A stretch of DNA of 39,103 nt, taken from NIOZ-UU13 sp964653075 (GTDB taxonomy: Bacteria; Planctomycetota; Phycisphaerae; Sedimentisphaerales; Anaerobacaceae). The position numbers and the translations under genes were made by a program. The notes beneath the pieces are model-generated. The model was not told where the DNA came from. It saw only the letters and a program-made list of their open reading frames with translations, and ran no database searches. The stretch is from positions 1 to 39,103 of the forward strand of contig CAZZAX010000043.1 in NCBI GenBank assembly GCA_964653075.1, given 5' to 3'. Below are positions 17,938 to 26,851 of the stretch, one piece after another. Position 1 is the stretch's first letter. Every line of letters begins with the position of its first letter.

Positions 17938-19053
17938 ATGGCCCGTCGTTCTCAGCGTCTGCGAGGCAGACGAAAATCACAAAGCTGGAAATATATCATT
18001 CCGGTTTTGCTTATCATCGGTTTGGTTATTGCTATTAAATATGGCCCTTTCGGCAAAGACATAGACCCGAATGATATTAACGATGTCACACCTGAGTCCA
18101 ATATGCCGGAAGTGAAGGAAAAGGAGCCGGAGGTGGTTAAGGAGCCGGAACCGGAACCGCTGCCGGAGCCATTGCCCGAACCAATACCGGAGCCGATACC
18201 TGAGCCGGAACCGGAATTACCGACAGCTGCTCCGAAACAGGATTCGCCGGATGTTGCATCTGTTCCGGATGTTGCACCTAATCCGGAAGCAGCAGCGCTG
18301 ATTGCCCAAGCCGCGGCGCTGATCAGCGAAGAACCCGGCAGGATTATAGATGCCCGTACAAAGTTGACCGAAGCGTTCCGAATGCCTATGAGCAGACAAC
18401 AGCGGTCATTTGTGAAGGACCAATTGTCGGAACTTGCTGATAAATGGCTGTTCAGCAAGACGATTTATCCTGATGACAAATTGTGCGGTAGTTACAAAGT
18501 CAAGTCGGGCGACCAGCTTAGGACTATCGCCAGGCAATATAAAGTTCCCTGGAAAATTCTTCAGGACGTTAACAAAATCAGCAGACCCGAGGCATTGCGG
18601 GCCGGTGAGACAATAAAAGTCATCAATGGCCCGTTCCATGCCAGAGTGGACCGTTCGAGTTTTATTATGGATTTGTATCTCCAGGATAAAACGTTTGTTC
18701 GGAATTTTCGTATTGGTTTGGGCATGCCCGGGCGCGAGACACCGACCGGACTCTGGCGGGTCAGATCCGCTGGAAAGGGAAAGCTCGAAAAACCTCCATG
18801 GCCTGACCCGGATTCGGACAAAATATATTATGCCGAGGACCCGGACTATCCTCTGGGTTCGAGATGGATAGGACTGGATGGCCTCGAAGGAAACGCCAAA
18901 GACAGGACCGGTTTTGGTATTCACGGCACAAAGGACCCGGAACAGATAGGCAAGGCGGATTCACGAGGATGTATTAGAATGTACAACGGCGATGTTATAC
19001 TGGTATATGACCTGTTTGAGGAGGGCATCTCGACTGTCAGAGTTGTGGAATAA
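17938..19053 (+). CDS. LysM domain L,D-transpeptidase (YkuD family), membrane-anchored
   Basis: L,D-transpeptidases make 3-3 cross-links in peptidoglycan or attach proteins to it. The 371-residue protein has a basic N-terminus, one membrane anchor (WKYIIPVLLIIGLVIAIKYG), and then a spacer of repeated Pro-Glu (about residues 60-95) that would span the periplasm. A LysM domain follows (YKVKSGDQLRTIARQYKVPW, ~184-228), then the YkuD catalytic domain with His329 in GIHGTKD and Cys345 in SRGCIRM. Family-typical order and motifs are intact. It starts one base after the folate gene stop and is the last gene of the rarA operon. This is relevant because planctomycetes were long argued to lack peptidoglycan. 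Confidence 0.93.
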   Translation: MARRSQRLRGRRKSQSWKYIIPVLLIIGLVIAIKYGPFGKDIDPNDINDVTPESNMPEVKEKEPEVVKEPEPEPLPEPLPEPIPEPIPEPEPELPTAAPKQDSPDVASVPDVAPNPEAAALIAQAAALISEEPGRIIDARTKLTEAFRMPMSRQQRSFVKDQLSELADKWLFSKTIYPDDKLCGSYKVKSGDQLRTIARQYKVPWKILQDVNKISRPEALRAGETIKVINGPFHARVDRSSFIMDLYLQDKTFVRNFRIGLGMPGRETPTGLWRVRSAGKGKLEKPPWPDPDSDKIYYAEDPDYPLGSRWIGLDGLEGNAKDRTGFGIHGTKDPEQIGKADSRGCIRMYNGDVILVYDLFEEGISTVRVVE

Positions 19054-19118
19054 TACATTGTTTTTATTTAAAATGCATTATCCATTTATTTTGTGAAAGT
19101 TATTTCTGCTTTTCTCTT

Positions 19119-20969
19119 TCAGTGTGACTGAAGCATGTCCAGTGCTCGCTGCGAGGCTTCTCGCACATGCTCACTGTTATCTTCAACTCCCAACTTGGCA
19201 AGCCAGCTCTTCATGTCCGATTCATTGGAATCAGGCTGACCGCTTATCACCTTTTTTATCAGGTCATCAACTACTATATCAGCATTTTGTTGTGGTAACT
19301 GCGTAGGAATTGGCCAACCGTAAGCGGTAGCAGTCCAAGGGAACACGCTACTCCATCGATGATAGAACACACCATCCCTTTTGCTATATTTTACAAAAAC
19401 AGCAATGCTTTCACCCCTCATTATACCCCCCCCTAACTTTGACGGATCATCTGAGCTATAGGCTTGCTCTAACTTCTTCCAGACCACTGCGATCTCCAGG
19501 AGATCGCCGACTGTTTCCGGCTTGTTCAATGCTGAGACGATATCTAGCACATATACAGCGATGCGGTCTCTATCTGGCACAGCCTGACAGGCAGATATGA
19601 CTTTCAGGGCAATTTCAATATTCCTGCCTGCGTCCGGATCTCCAATGGCAACTTCTTGTGTGTCCAGTCCGGGTTGGTCTTCCAGCTTCCACAGGGCAGC
19701 AGTGCGTACCCAACTGTCAACACCCCCTAAAGCTACTCTGGCCAAATCTGCGGGATTCGTGAGCCTCCTACCCGCGGATTCGCGGACACCCGAATTTGTA
19801 TCTTCACATGCTATTCTTGCCAGCGCGGTCTGATCCGTGAGTTTAGCCACGGCGTCCCTGCGGACCAAGGGATCTTCGTCCTCTATGACCACTTTAGCCA
19901 AGACGGTTTGGTTCGTAAGCCTCTTTACTGCGGCTCTCCGAACCGCACTGTCCTTGTCCTTTACGGCCACTTCAGCGAGCACACTTTGATCCATGAGTCT
20001 CTCTACGGCGCGTCGGCGCAGTGTAAATACTTTAGCCTGCAAAGCTACGATAGCAAGTGCCGACTGATTCGTGAGTTTCTTGAAGGCAGCGTCGCGGACC
20101 CAATCATATGTGTCTTCCACAACAACCCTGGCCAGAGCATTCTGATCCGTGAGCTGTGCTACGGCGCGTAGGCGCAGTGTAAATTCTCTGGCCTGCAAAG
20201 CAACGATAGCGAGCGCACTCTGATCCGTGAGTTTCTCGAAGGCAGCGTTCCGGAACCGCCAGTCTTTAGCCTCTGCTGCGCGCAAAGCTATAGTCTGATC
20301 CGTGAGTCTCGGGGAGGCAGCACCGCGGAATCGATCCCTATTGTCATGCACGACTACCCTGGCCAGTGAATTCTGATCCGTGAGTCTCTCCAGGGCGTCT
20401 TCTCGTAATCGCCAGTCGGTGGCCTCCATAGATATTCTAGCCAGTGAATTCTGATCCGTGAGTCTCTCCAGGGCGTCTTCTCGTAATCGCCAGTCAGTGG
20501 TCTCCATAGCTACCCTGCCTAGTGCATTCGGATCAGTAAGCTTCTGGAAGGCGGTATCCCGTACTCGTCGAGCCTTGTCCTCCAAAGTGACTGTGGCCAG
20601 CGTGTTCTCTTCTGTAAGTCTCTCTACGGCGAAATTACGGACCCAAAGATCTTCGGCCTCTAGAGCGACTCTTGCTAGTATGGTCTGGTTTGTTAGCTTC
20701 TTGACCGCAGAATCGCGTAGATGCGCATTTTTGTCCTCTAGGGCTATTTTGGCTAAGTCATTCTGATCCGTGAGTCCCTCCAAGCCAACTGCGTGAACAG
20801 AGTGATGGTTTTCCGCCGAGGCAACACTGGCTGGGTCAGCCTGATCGGACGCAGAAAATCCCACACCAAGCTCGCGGATGGAAGTATCCTGATAAATCGT
20901 CACCAAGAATATCACCAGCGTGATGCCGACAACAAACATGCCAAACATAAATGTTCTCTTTGCCTGCAT
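19119..20969 (-). CDS. Membrane-anchored protein with tandem 26-residue HEAT/LRV-like repeats
   Basis: I do not recognise a named family. With the start at 20969 the protein has 616 residues: a membrane anchor (MFGMFVVGITLVIFLVTIY), a linker, 14 consecutive repeats of 26 residues (one of 25), and a C-terminal domain of ~190 residues without known motifs. Each repeat starts LTDQ, has LA-x-V-A-x-E-D and ends x-V-R-x-x-A-V-x-x. This is the two-helix pattern of HEAT-like or leucine-rich-variant solenoids. An AAGGGG box eight bases before the ATG at 20969 decides the start; the frame stays open to an ATG at 21137, which has no good ribosome-binding site. Such solenoids usually bind proteins. It converges with the L,D-transpeptidase gene. 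Confidence 0.8.
   Translation of the reverse strand: MQAKRTFMFGMFVVGITLVIFLVTIYQDTSIRELGVGFSASDQADPASVASAENHHSVHAVGLEGLTDQNDLAKIALEDKNAHLRDSAVKKLTNQTILARVALEAEDLWVRNFAVERLTEENTLATVTLEDKARRVRDTAFQKLTDPNALGRVAMETTDWRLREDALERLTDQNSLARISMEATDWRLREDALERLTDQNSLARVVVHDNRDRFRGAASPRLTDQTIALRAAEAKDWRFRNAAFEKLTDQSALAIVALQAREFTLRLRAVAQLTDQNALARVVVEDTYDWVRDAAFKKLTNQSALAIVALQAKVFTLRRRAVERLMDQSVLAEVAVKDKDSAVRRAAVKRLTNQTVLAKVVIEDEDPLVRRDAVAKLTDQTALARIACEDTNSGVRESAGRRLTNPADLARVALGGVDSWVRTAALWKLEDQPGLDTQEVAIGDPDAGRNIEIALKVISACQAVPDRDRIAVYVLDIVSALNKPETVGDLLEIAVVWKKLEQAYSSDDPSKLGGGIMRGESIAVFVKYSKRDGVFYHRWSSVFPWTATAYGWPIPTQLPQQNADIVVDDLIKKVISGQPDSNESDMKSWLAKLGVEDNSEHVREASQRALDMLQSH
19686..20774 (-). repeat. Tandem 78-bp coding repeats (14 units)
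   Basis: The solenoid region is a 78-base tandem repeat. Two neighbouring copies beginning at 20362 and 20440 are identical for their first 56 bases, indicating recent duplication. A second, older pair of similar units lies two periods (156 bases) apart, near 20039 and 20195, so units have also been duplicated in twos. Being coding, in frame and without spacers, it is not a CRISPR array. Confidence 0.9.
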
Positions 20970-21425
20970 ACGAAATACCCCTTGCGACGTACTCGTTCTG
21001 ACCGAAGAATTTATTCCGGGATTTCCCATATACACTTCACGGAAATACTCCTGCTTGCCACAAATCCCATAATACAAGGATTTCATCTCAATATCAAAAT
21101 AATTCCTGAGAAATTCATATTTCCCATTTACATTCAAAAACGGTATTTATGCACTCATGGGCATTTTTTCTGATACTCTCCTGTTCAATTCAGGTTCCAT
21201 AGTAACAAAATGACATCGCAATTTCAACGAATTTCCTAAAGATTCCGGACGACACGTCGCATTATGCATAAGAAAAGCCACCCATGGGTGGAAAGAATCC
21301 AGGGTTCTCCCATAAAAGATTGCTGAAACTGGCTTGAGTGGTCTCCATAGGCTCTATGCTATCAAATCATAGCTCATGTGTCACGTACTACTTGGGAAAT
21401 CCGGGTTTAAACCGCAGAATTAGGC
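20970..21425. other. Intergenic region between the repeat-protein gene and the methyltransferase gene
   Basis: About 450 bases without a supported gene. The right-hand side of the repeat-protein frame (20970-21137) could be coding only if translation starts at 21137. A perfect 14-base palindrome CCACCCATGGGTGG near 21280 is followed on the minus strand by CTTTTCTT. It could be a weak terminator for the methyltransferase gene. No other structure stands out. Confidence 0.5.
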
Positions 21426-21451
21426 TCTGATACAAGAGAATGCTTTTTAGA

Positions 21452-22426
21452 TTATTGCACTGAAATGATAGGTGTTTTTGTTGCCTTTTGTTTTTGCGTT
21501 TTGAGTGTGTTTCTTTCCCAGAATACACCATCACTATAACCTTGGATTGTTGTTTCAATTTCGGCTAAGTGCAGGCGTTTTGAAGCGAGTAGACAATATT
21601 TGCTTTCAATCTCCAGGCCAAGGAATTTACGATTCAGCTTTTTTGCCACTACCAGACTGCTGCCGACACCCATAAATGGGTCGAAGATGAAGTCGTTTTC
21701 ATTTGTGCTTGCTAAAATGAGTTTGGCTAACAGCTTTTCGGGCTTTTGTGTGGGGTGGTCTGTGTTCTCCGGCATTGACCAGAAGGGAACCGTAATATCG
21801 TTCCATAAATTCGACGGATGCGTCAGACGAAATTGGCCCTCGGATGTATTGAGCCAGTCTTTTGGTTCACCGTTTTTGTGGGTGTATGGAGCGAGCACTC
21901 TGCGTTTTAGCTTTACGTCTTCAACGTTGAATACGTAGTCGTCGGAAACGGTAGCGAACCAGATATCCTCCGATGAGTTTTTGAAGTTTCTTTTCGCGCC
22001 TCTGCCTTTTTCCCTTTCCCAGGTGATTCGGTTTCTTACATTAAGCAGCTTATCCAGCACAAGATGAACCGCTGTTGATGAAAACCACTCGGAGCAAACA
22101 TAGACCGAGGCGGTGTTTTTTAGTGTAGGCAGCAACTTGACCAGCAGGTTTTCAAGCCATTCGGCGTACTGGGCAATGCTCTTTTTTCTAAAGGTATTTG
22201 AGTTGAAGGTTTTTGTAAGATTGTATGGCGGGTCCAGTACCAGCAGGTCAACAAAGCTCTCCGGCAGAAAAGAAAGTACTTCGAAAGTGTCCTGTTTTAC
22301 TATTTTGTTCTCAAGAGTATTTACTGAGACAGGTTTGGAAATGTGAATTAAATCCTTGCTGTAACGTTCTGTTTCCGCCCGGTTGAGTGTTATTGTTCGA
22401 TTTCTATGTGCCCGGACCTTATTCAC
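21452..22426 (-). CDS. Orphan DNA methyltransferase, beta class (N6-adenine or N4-cytosine)
   Basis: It transfers a methyl group from AdoMet to DNA. Motif IV (LVLDPPYNL) comes first and motif I (FDPFMGVGSS) comes near the C-terminus, the circularly permuted order of beta-class enzymes; DPPY favours N6-adenine. A variable region between them (~150 residues, with REKGRGAKRNF and HPSNLWNDI) would read the target site. The frame opens at an ATG at 22522, which would overlap clpX by 62 bases. A GTG at 22426 has AAGG eight bases upstream and avoids the overlap, so I use it (324 residues); the choice is not certain. No restriction endonuclease or specificity subunit gene is nearby, so it is a solitary methylase. 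Confidence 0.85.
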   Translation of the reverse strand: MNKVRAHRNRTITLNRAETERYSKDLIHISKPVSVNTLENKIVKQDTFEVLSFLPESFVDLLVLDPPYNLTKTFNSNTFRKKSIAQYAEWLENLLVKLLPTLKNTASVYVCSEWFSSTAVHLVLDKLLNVRNRITWEREKGRGAKRNFKNSSEDIWFATVSDDYVFNVEDVKLKRRVLAPYTHKNGEPKDWLNTSEGQFRLTHPSNLWNDITVPFWSMPENTDHPTQKPEKLLAKLILASTNENDFIFDPFMGVGSSLVVAKKLNRKFLGLEIESKYCLLASKRLHLAEIETTIQGYSDGVFWERNTLKTQKQKATKTPIISVQ

Positions 22427-22460
22427 ACAATTGGCCTTGGTAGTTTCGATAAATTTTGTT

Positions 22461-23732
22461 CTATGCCGATTCTTTTTTTGTTTTTTGTTTTGCTGTAAAC
22501 AGTTCGGCTGTGCCCTCGACAATATCGCGGTTGATTACGTATTTCACGGGCTTTGCCTCCTCGGGCAGCTCGTACATCAGGTCAATCATCAGCTCCTCTG
22601 TGATAGCGCGAAGTGCCCGGGCGCCGGTGTCACGCTTGAGGGCTTTCTGAGCCAGGGCGTGCAGGCCGTCTTCTGTAAACTCAAGCTCGGCGTTTTCCAT
22701 CTCGAAAAATCTTTGATACTGCTTGCAGAGCGCATTCTTCGGCTGAGTCAAAATATCTATAAGCGCATTTTCATCGAGAGTCGTAAGAGTTGTAATTACA
22801 GGAAGCCGGCCCACCATTTCAGGTATCATTCCATACTCGATAATGTCCTCCGGTATTACCTGCTGCAGTATGTTGCTGTATTCGGTTTTTTCATCGGTTT
22901 TGCCGGCCAGTTCGGAATCGAATCCAATCATTTTTTTGCCGAGACGTTTTTTGGTAATATTTTCCAGGCCTACAAAGGTTCCTCCGCATATAAAAAGTAT
23001 CTGCGTGGTGTCGATTTGTATGTATGACTGCTCGGGATGTTTTCTGCCGCCCTGGGGCGGGATGTTTGCGGTGGTTCCTTCGAGCATTTTTAACAGGGCC
23101 TGCTGAACGCCTTCTCCGGATACGTCACGTGTAATTGAGACGTTCTGAGACGTTTTGCCGACCTTATCAATTTCATCGATATAGACGATTCCCCGTTGTG
23201 CAGTTTCAATGTCGTAGTCTGCGGCCTGGAGCAGTCGCAGCAGGAAGTTTTCAACGTCTTCACCGACGTACCCCGCCTCGGTAACAGTGGTCGCGTCACA
23301 TATTGCGAAGGGCACTTCCAGTTTATTTGCGAGTGTGCGGGCAAGCAGGGTCTTGCCGGAACCTGTCGGGCCGATTAAGAGAACGTTGGATTTGTCTATC
23401 TCAACGTCGCTGTCGTTGCTGTCTGTATGCATCAGCCGTTTGTAGTGGTTATGGACAGCGACTGAAAGATATTTTTTGGCATGTTCCTGGCCGATTACGT
23501 ACTGGTCCAGATATTCTTTTATTGCTTTCGGTTTGGGCATTTCTTCAAGACTAATGCCCCCAACGCCGGTTCGCTTGCGGTTTTGCCGGATGATGTTGTG
23601 GCACAGTTCAACGCATTCCGGGCAAATATAGACCTTGTTCGGGCCTTCTATGAGTGTATCGGACTGAGTAGCAGCTCTGCCGCAGAAACTGCAGATTGCC
23701 TTGGTTTTTTTTGTGTTTGATTGCTTGGCCAT
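22461..23732 (-). CDS. clpX: ATP-dependent Clp protease ATP-binding subunit ClpX
   Basis: ClpX unfolds tagged proteins and feeds them to ClpP. The 423-residue protein has the N-terminal C4 zinc finger (CSFCGRAATQ...YICPECVELC), Walker A GPTGSGKTLLARTLA, Walker B IVYIDEIDK, the pore-loop segment GYVGEDVEN and sensor region DTGARALRAI. All fit canonical ClpX in length and order. clpP and tig, its frequent partners, are not adjacent. Downstream on the same strand lies the methyltransferase gene. Confidence 0.97.
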   Translation of the reverse strand: MAKQSNTKKTKAICSFCGRAATQSDTLIEGPNKVYICPECVELCHNIIRQNRKRTGVGGISLEEMPKPKAIKEYLDQYVIGQEHAKKYLSVAVHNHYKRLMHTDSNDSDVEIDKSNVLLIGPTGSGKTLLARTLANKLEVPFAICDATTVTEAGYVGEDVENFLLRLLQAADYDIETAQRGIVYIDEIDKVGKTSQNVSITRDVSGEGVQQALLKMLEGTTANIPPQGGRKHPEQSYIQIDTTQILFICGGTFVGLENITKKRLGKKMIGFDSELAGKTDEKTEYSNILQQVIPEDIIEYGMIPEMVGRLPVITTLTTLDENALIDILTQPKNALCKQYQRFFEMENAELEFTEDGLHALAQKALKRDTGARALRAITEELMIDLMYELPEEAKPVKYVINRDIVEGTAELFTAKQKTKKESA

Positions 23733-23848
23733 TTTTCAGCTTCCCAATCTCTGATTAAATCTTATTCTGTTCCTTTTTTGGATATTGTAGCTCATGGCCG
23801 ATATTTATGCAAGTTTTTACAAAACCTATGGGGTCGTAATACCTCTTT

Positions 23849-25489
23849 TTATTTGTCATTGTTGCCAGTCAACTGACTTTTTTTTAGGGAAAACGTGTAG
23901 ATGACCTCTTTGTCAATATTGATTATTTTGTAAGTTACCTGCGGGTCGGCTGCGGCGGTATCGAACTGGAGCAGTCCGAATGAGCATTTCTTGTTGTAGC
24001 CGAATAATGAGCCGGGCATTATTTTGTGTGTGTGGATGTTAGTCAGTTTGGAGCTTTCGAATTCGTACAGCCGATATCCGTTCGGCCTTTCAATCTTCCA
24101 GATGTCGGAGCGATGGCGGTCGGCTGAGATAAGTATTACGCCGTCAATCCTGTTGGATTCGAGGAATGAAAAAATCTGCTCTCGTTCTGTTTTATAACCC
24201 TGCCACGGGTCTCGACTGCCGGGCTTGGCGCCGTAAGACCAGGGCACGGGCGAGGCGAGAACCTTGAAGGTGGCCTTAGAGGACTTTAATTTTTTAAATA
24301 GCCATATTTTCTGGGCATCGCCGAGCATTGAGGGATTCGTAACCCTGGATTTAGTACGATAGTAGCGACCATCCAGCATAAAAAAATCAACGTCGCCAAT
24401 AGAGAAATCGAACCAGCAGCCCGGCTGATTTTCCCCTCCGGCATAGTAAGGGTTGTTCCAGTTGTTGATAAATGTGCGCCAGACAGGAATCTTCCAGTAG
24501 GGTTTGAGGAGTTCCGGTCCGCCCCCGGCATCGTTGGTTGTGAAGTCGTGGTCATCCCAGATGGCATAGATGGCTGTGGAGGCGACAAAATCCCGGAATT
24601 CGGGACGTGACTGGCGCCGATAATAGCAATATTGCTGGACGGCCTGCCTTGTAGGATTATCGATATATACGTTGTCGCCGAGCAGGAGAAATGCAGGCAG
24701 ATTGTAAGTGGTAATCGTGTCCCACATTCTTTCGTACTGTGGGGTGAAGCCCGCCCCGCCGCCGAAGCCAATCCAAAATTGACTTGGGGCACCTGTTGCT
24801 GGAAAAGTACGGAACGCCCACTGTCTCGGTTGAATGCTGCCGTCCACAAGCAGTTTGTAGTAGTAGCGGGTATCGGGTTTTAAGCCCCTGACGGCAAGCA
24901 CGGATGTAAAGTCTTTTTCCCTGGCTATCTTGACGATGGCCGAGCTGATTGGCGAGCTCGCTGTTCGTGATGTGCCAATGAGGATTTGTACAGGTACTTC
25001 ATTGGCTGTGCGCACCCAGAACTTCGCACTGGTATCGCTAACGCAGCCGAGCATAGGCCCGTGCAGGAGCTCGGTGCCATATTTTCGGGCCAATGCCTTA
25101 AACTCGGCGCTGTCGGTCAGAGGTTTTAACAAGTCTCTGGGTCCGGCGAGGAAACGACTGAACGGCAGTCCCTCTTCGAGGGCTTTGTCCACGTAGGTCA
25201 TAGCTGTGGTTATATTATTTTTTTGAGTATAGGCCACCGCAAGGCCATACATGGATTCGAGGTCTTTTGGGTGTTTGCTAAGATAGTCCTCGAAGTGTTT
25301 TATTGCAGCGTCATATTGGCCGTCAACGATTTGTGAAATTGCATCTCTGCTTAGCTTCTTGTATTGCTCCTGGGCACAGGTGGCAGAGACAAAAAAGAAT
25401 AACATCAGCAGACTTATAAGCGACAATAGACAGGTTTTATTCGCTGCTTTGCGTAGCAGCTTGTTGTATAATGAGGGTTTCCGATTCAT
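23849..25489 (-). CDS. TPR-PhoD alkaline phosphatase / phosphodiesterase, secreted
   Basis: PhoD enzymes are metal-dependent extracytoplasmic phosphomonoesterases or phosphodiesterases. The 546-residue protein has a signal peptide (LLSLISLLMLFFFVSATCAQ) and TPR-like helices at about residues 40-115 (ISQIVDGQYDAAIKHFEDYL...). Next are a fibronectin-like PhoD N-domain (DTSAKFWVRTANEVPVQILI) and the metallophosphatase core with LLGDNVYID, YAIWDDHDFTTNDAG, MLDGRYYR and LISADRHRSDIW. The N-terminal TPR extension is unusual for PhoD. GGAGG lies six bases before the ATG. It stands alone after the vor operon. Confidence 0.87.
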   Translation of the reverse strand: MNRKPSLYNKLLRKAANKTCLLSLISLLMLFFFVSATCAQEQYKKLSRDAISQIVDGQYDAAIKHFEDYLSKHPKDLESMYGLAVAYTQKNNITTAMTYVDKALEEGLPFSRFLAGPRDLLKPLTDSAEFKALARKYGTELLHGPMLGCVSDTSAKFWVRTANEVPVQILIGTSRTASSPISSAIVKIAREKDFTSVLAVRGLKPDTRYYYKLLVDGSIQPRQWAFRTFPATGAPSQFWIGFGGGAGFTPQYERMWDTITTYNLPAFLLLGDNVYIDNPTRQAVQQYCYYRRQSRPEFRDFVASTAIYAIWDDHDFTTNDAGGGPELLKPYWKIPVWRTFINNWNNPYYAGGENQPGCWFDFSIGDVDFFMLDGRYYRTKSRVTNPSMLGDAQKIWLFKKLKSSKATFKVLASPVPWSYGAKPGSRDPWQGYKTEREQIFSFLESNRIDGVILISADRHRSDIWKIERPNGYRLYEFESSKLTNIHTHKIMPGSLFGYNKKCSFGLLQFDTAAADPQVTYKIINIDKEVIYTFSLKKSQLTGNNDK

Positions 25490-25528
25490 TTTATTCCTCC
25501 GACTTATATTTTTCTGTGTCTTGTTTAC

Positions 25529-26098
25529 TCAAACCTTGCAGCATGCTTTGATAAATTCGGCGCCGCGGTGCAGGGCTTTGATATTTACCGGTAAAGTTTT
25601 ATGGTATCGTTTGGCAAGTACATTGGGCAGAGCTTGTGCGGCCCCGTCGGCGGAAAGCTGTTCCCGCTTTTGCAGGTACGCACCCAGGGCTACCATATTG
25701 GCGCTTTTCTTGCTGCCTAATTCGACAGCCAATTCATCGGCAGGTATGGAAATTATCTCGATTGTTTCGTCCAGTTGCGGTTCAGTATCAATCAGGGAGC
25801 TGTTCATTAATAATAGTCCGTTGTTTTTCAGACGCGGGCCGAACTTATTCAGCGATGCCTTGTTCATTGCAATTAGTGAGTCGGGTCTGCCGACAACGGG
25901 ACAGGCAATCTTTGTCTGGCTTATAATCACCATGCAATTGGCGGTACCGCCTCGAACCTCCGCGCCGTAAGAGGGCATATATGTTACCTCTTTGCCGGCC
26001 TGCATAGCAGTCTGGGCCAGCAGTTTGCCGGTCAGCATAATTCCCTGACCGCCGAAACCGGCAATGATAATCTCTTCATAAAAACCGTTTGCTGTCAT
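25529..26098 (-). CDS. vorC: 2-oxoacid:ferredoxin oxidoreductase, gamma subunit
   Basis: Gamma subunit (189 residues) of a four-subunit 2-oxoacid:ferredoxin oxidoreductase. Typical features are IIIAGFGGQGIMLTGKLLAQ at the N-terminus, TYMPSYGAEVRGGTANCMVIIS and PDSLIAMNKASLNKF. It is the last gene of the vor operon, three bases after the beta-subunit stop, with AAGGG upstream inside the preceding gene. The enzyme oxidatively decarboxylates a 2-oxoacid to an acyl-CoA and reduces ferredoxin in the cytoplasm. The symbol follows from the alpha subunit, which looks like VorB; a KorC assignment is the alternative. Confidence 0.87.
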   Translation of the reverse strand: MTANGFYEEIIIAGFGGQGIMLTGKLLAQTAMQAGKEVTYMPSYGAEVRGGTANCMVIISQTKIACPVVGRPDSLIAMNKASLNKFGPRLKNNGLLLMNSSLIDTEPQLDETIEIISIPADELAVELGSKKSANMVALGAYLQKREQLSADGAAQALPNVLAKRYHKTLPVNIKALHRGAEFIKACCKV

Positions 26099-26101
26099 TT
26101 G

Positions 26102-26836
26102 TTAGCCCTTAAATCGGCCCAAAGGAAAAACCTTTGTCATTTTATCATCGATCCATTTTGTCGCATCAGCCGGGCTCATTCGCCAGTATGTCGGGCAGGT
26201 GCTGAGCAGCTCAACAAGTGAAAGGCCATGGGATTTGTTTATCTGCAGCTCAAAAGCGTGTTTCAGGGCTTTTTTGGCCTTGCGTATATTAGGCGGGGTG
26301 CTGAGTGCACATCGCTCGATATAAATTGTACCCGGCAGCACGGCCAGCAGTTCTGAGACACAGAGAGGATAACCCTCTTCGGTAGCATTCCTTCCTTTAG
26401 GCGTTGTCGCTGTTATCTGGTCAACCATTGTTGTCGGAGCCATTTGCCCCCCGGTCATTCCATAGACGGCGTTGTTAATGAATATGACTGTTATTTGTTC
26501 GCCCCGATGTCCGGCATGCAGAATCTCACCTGCCCCTATACTCGCCAGGTCACCGTCGCCCTGATAGGAGAATATTATTTTGTCCGGATTTGTCCTTTTC
26601 ATACCCGTCGCAACGGCAGGTGCTCTGCCGTGGGCGACCTCTATCATATCGACGTCAATGTAATCATACTCCAGCACCGCACAACCTACAGGTGCTATGC
26701 CGATAGTGCTCTCGCGTATGCCGAGTTCATCGATGGTCTCGGCAATCAATCGATGAGCAATACCGTGTCCGCATCCGGGACAATAATGCGTCGGACAATC
26801 TTTAAGTGTAGGCGTTCGCTTAAATACTGTTTTCAT
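26102..26836 (-). CDS. vorA: 2-oxoacid:ferredoxin oxidoreductase, beta subunit (TPP-binding)
   Basis: This 244-residue subunit binds thiamine diphosphate and contributes to the catalytic core. It shows HYCPGCGHGIAHRLIAE (the conserved Cys pair), the TPP/Mg motif SYQGDGDLASIGAGEILHA with the NN of VIFINNAVYGMTGGQMAPTT, and TPPNIRKAKKALKHAF near the end. Length and motifs are typical of beta subunits. It sits 15 bases after the alpha-subunit gene and three bases before gamma. No clear ribosome-binding site precedes its ATG, so coupling to the alpha gene is likely. Confidence 0.9.
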   Translation of the reverse strand: MKTVFKRTPTLKDCPTHYCPGCGHGIAHRLIAETIDELGIRESTIGIAPVGCAVLEYDYIDVDMIEVAHGRAPAVATGMKRTNPDKIIFSYQGDGDLASIGAGEILHAGHRGEQITVIFINNAVYGMTGGQMAPTTMVDQITATTPKGRNATEEGYPLCVSELLAVLPGTIYIERCALSTPPNIRKAKKALKHAFELQINKSHGLSLVELLSTCPTYWRMSPADATKWIDDKMTKVFPLGRFKG

Positions 26837-26851
26837 GTTTGAATCTTGAGT

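Noticed and set aside
19686..20774. Regular 78-base repeats as a CRISPR array
   Set aside because: They are contiguous, in frame, diverged between units and have no spacers; they encode a solenoid protein.
21278..21296. Palindrome CCACCCATGGGTGG as a terminator
   Set aside because: The stem is only about five pairs once a loop is allowed and lies ~150 bases beyond the methyltransferase stop; support is too weak for a firm call.
21138..22522. A restriction-modification system around the methyltransferase
   Set aside because: No endonuclease or specificity gene lies on either side; the neighbours are clpX and the repeat protein.
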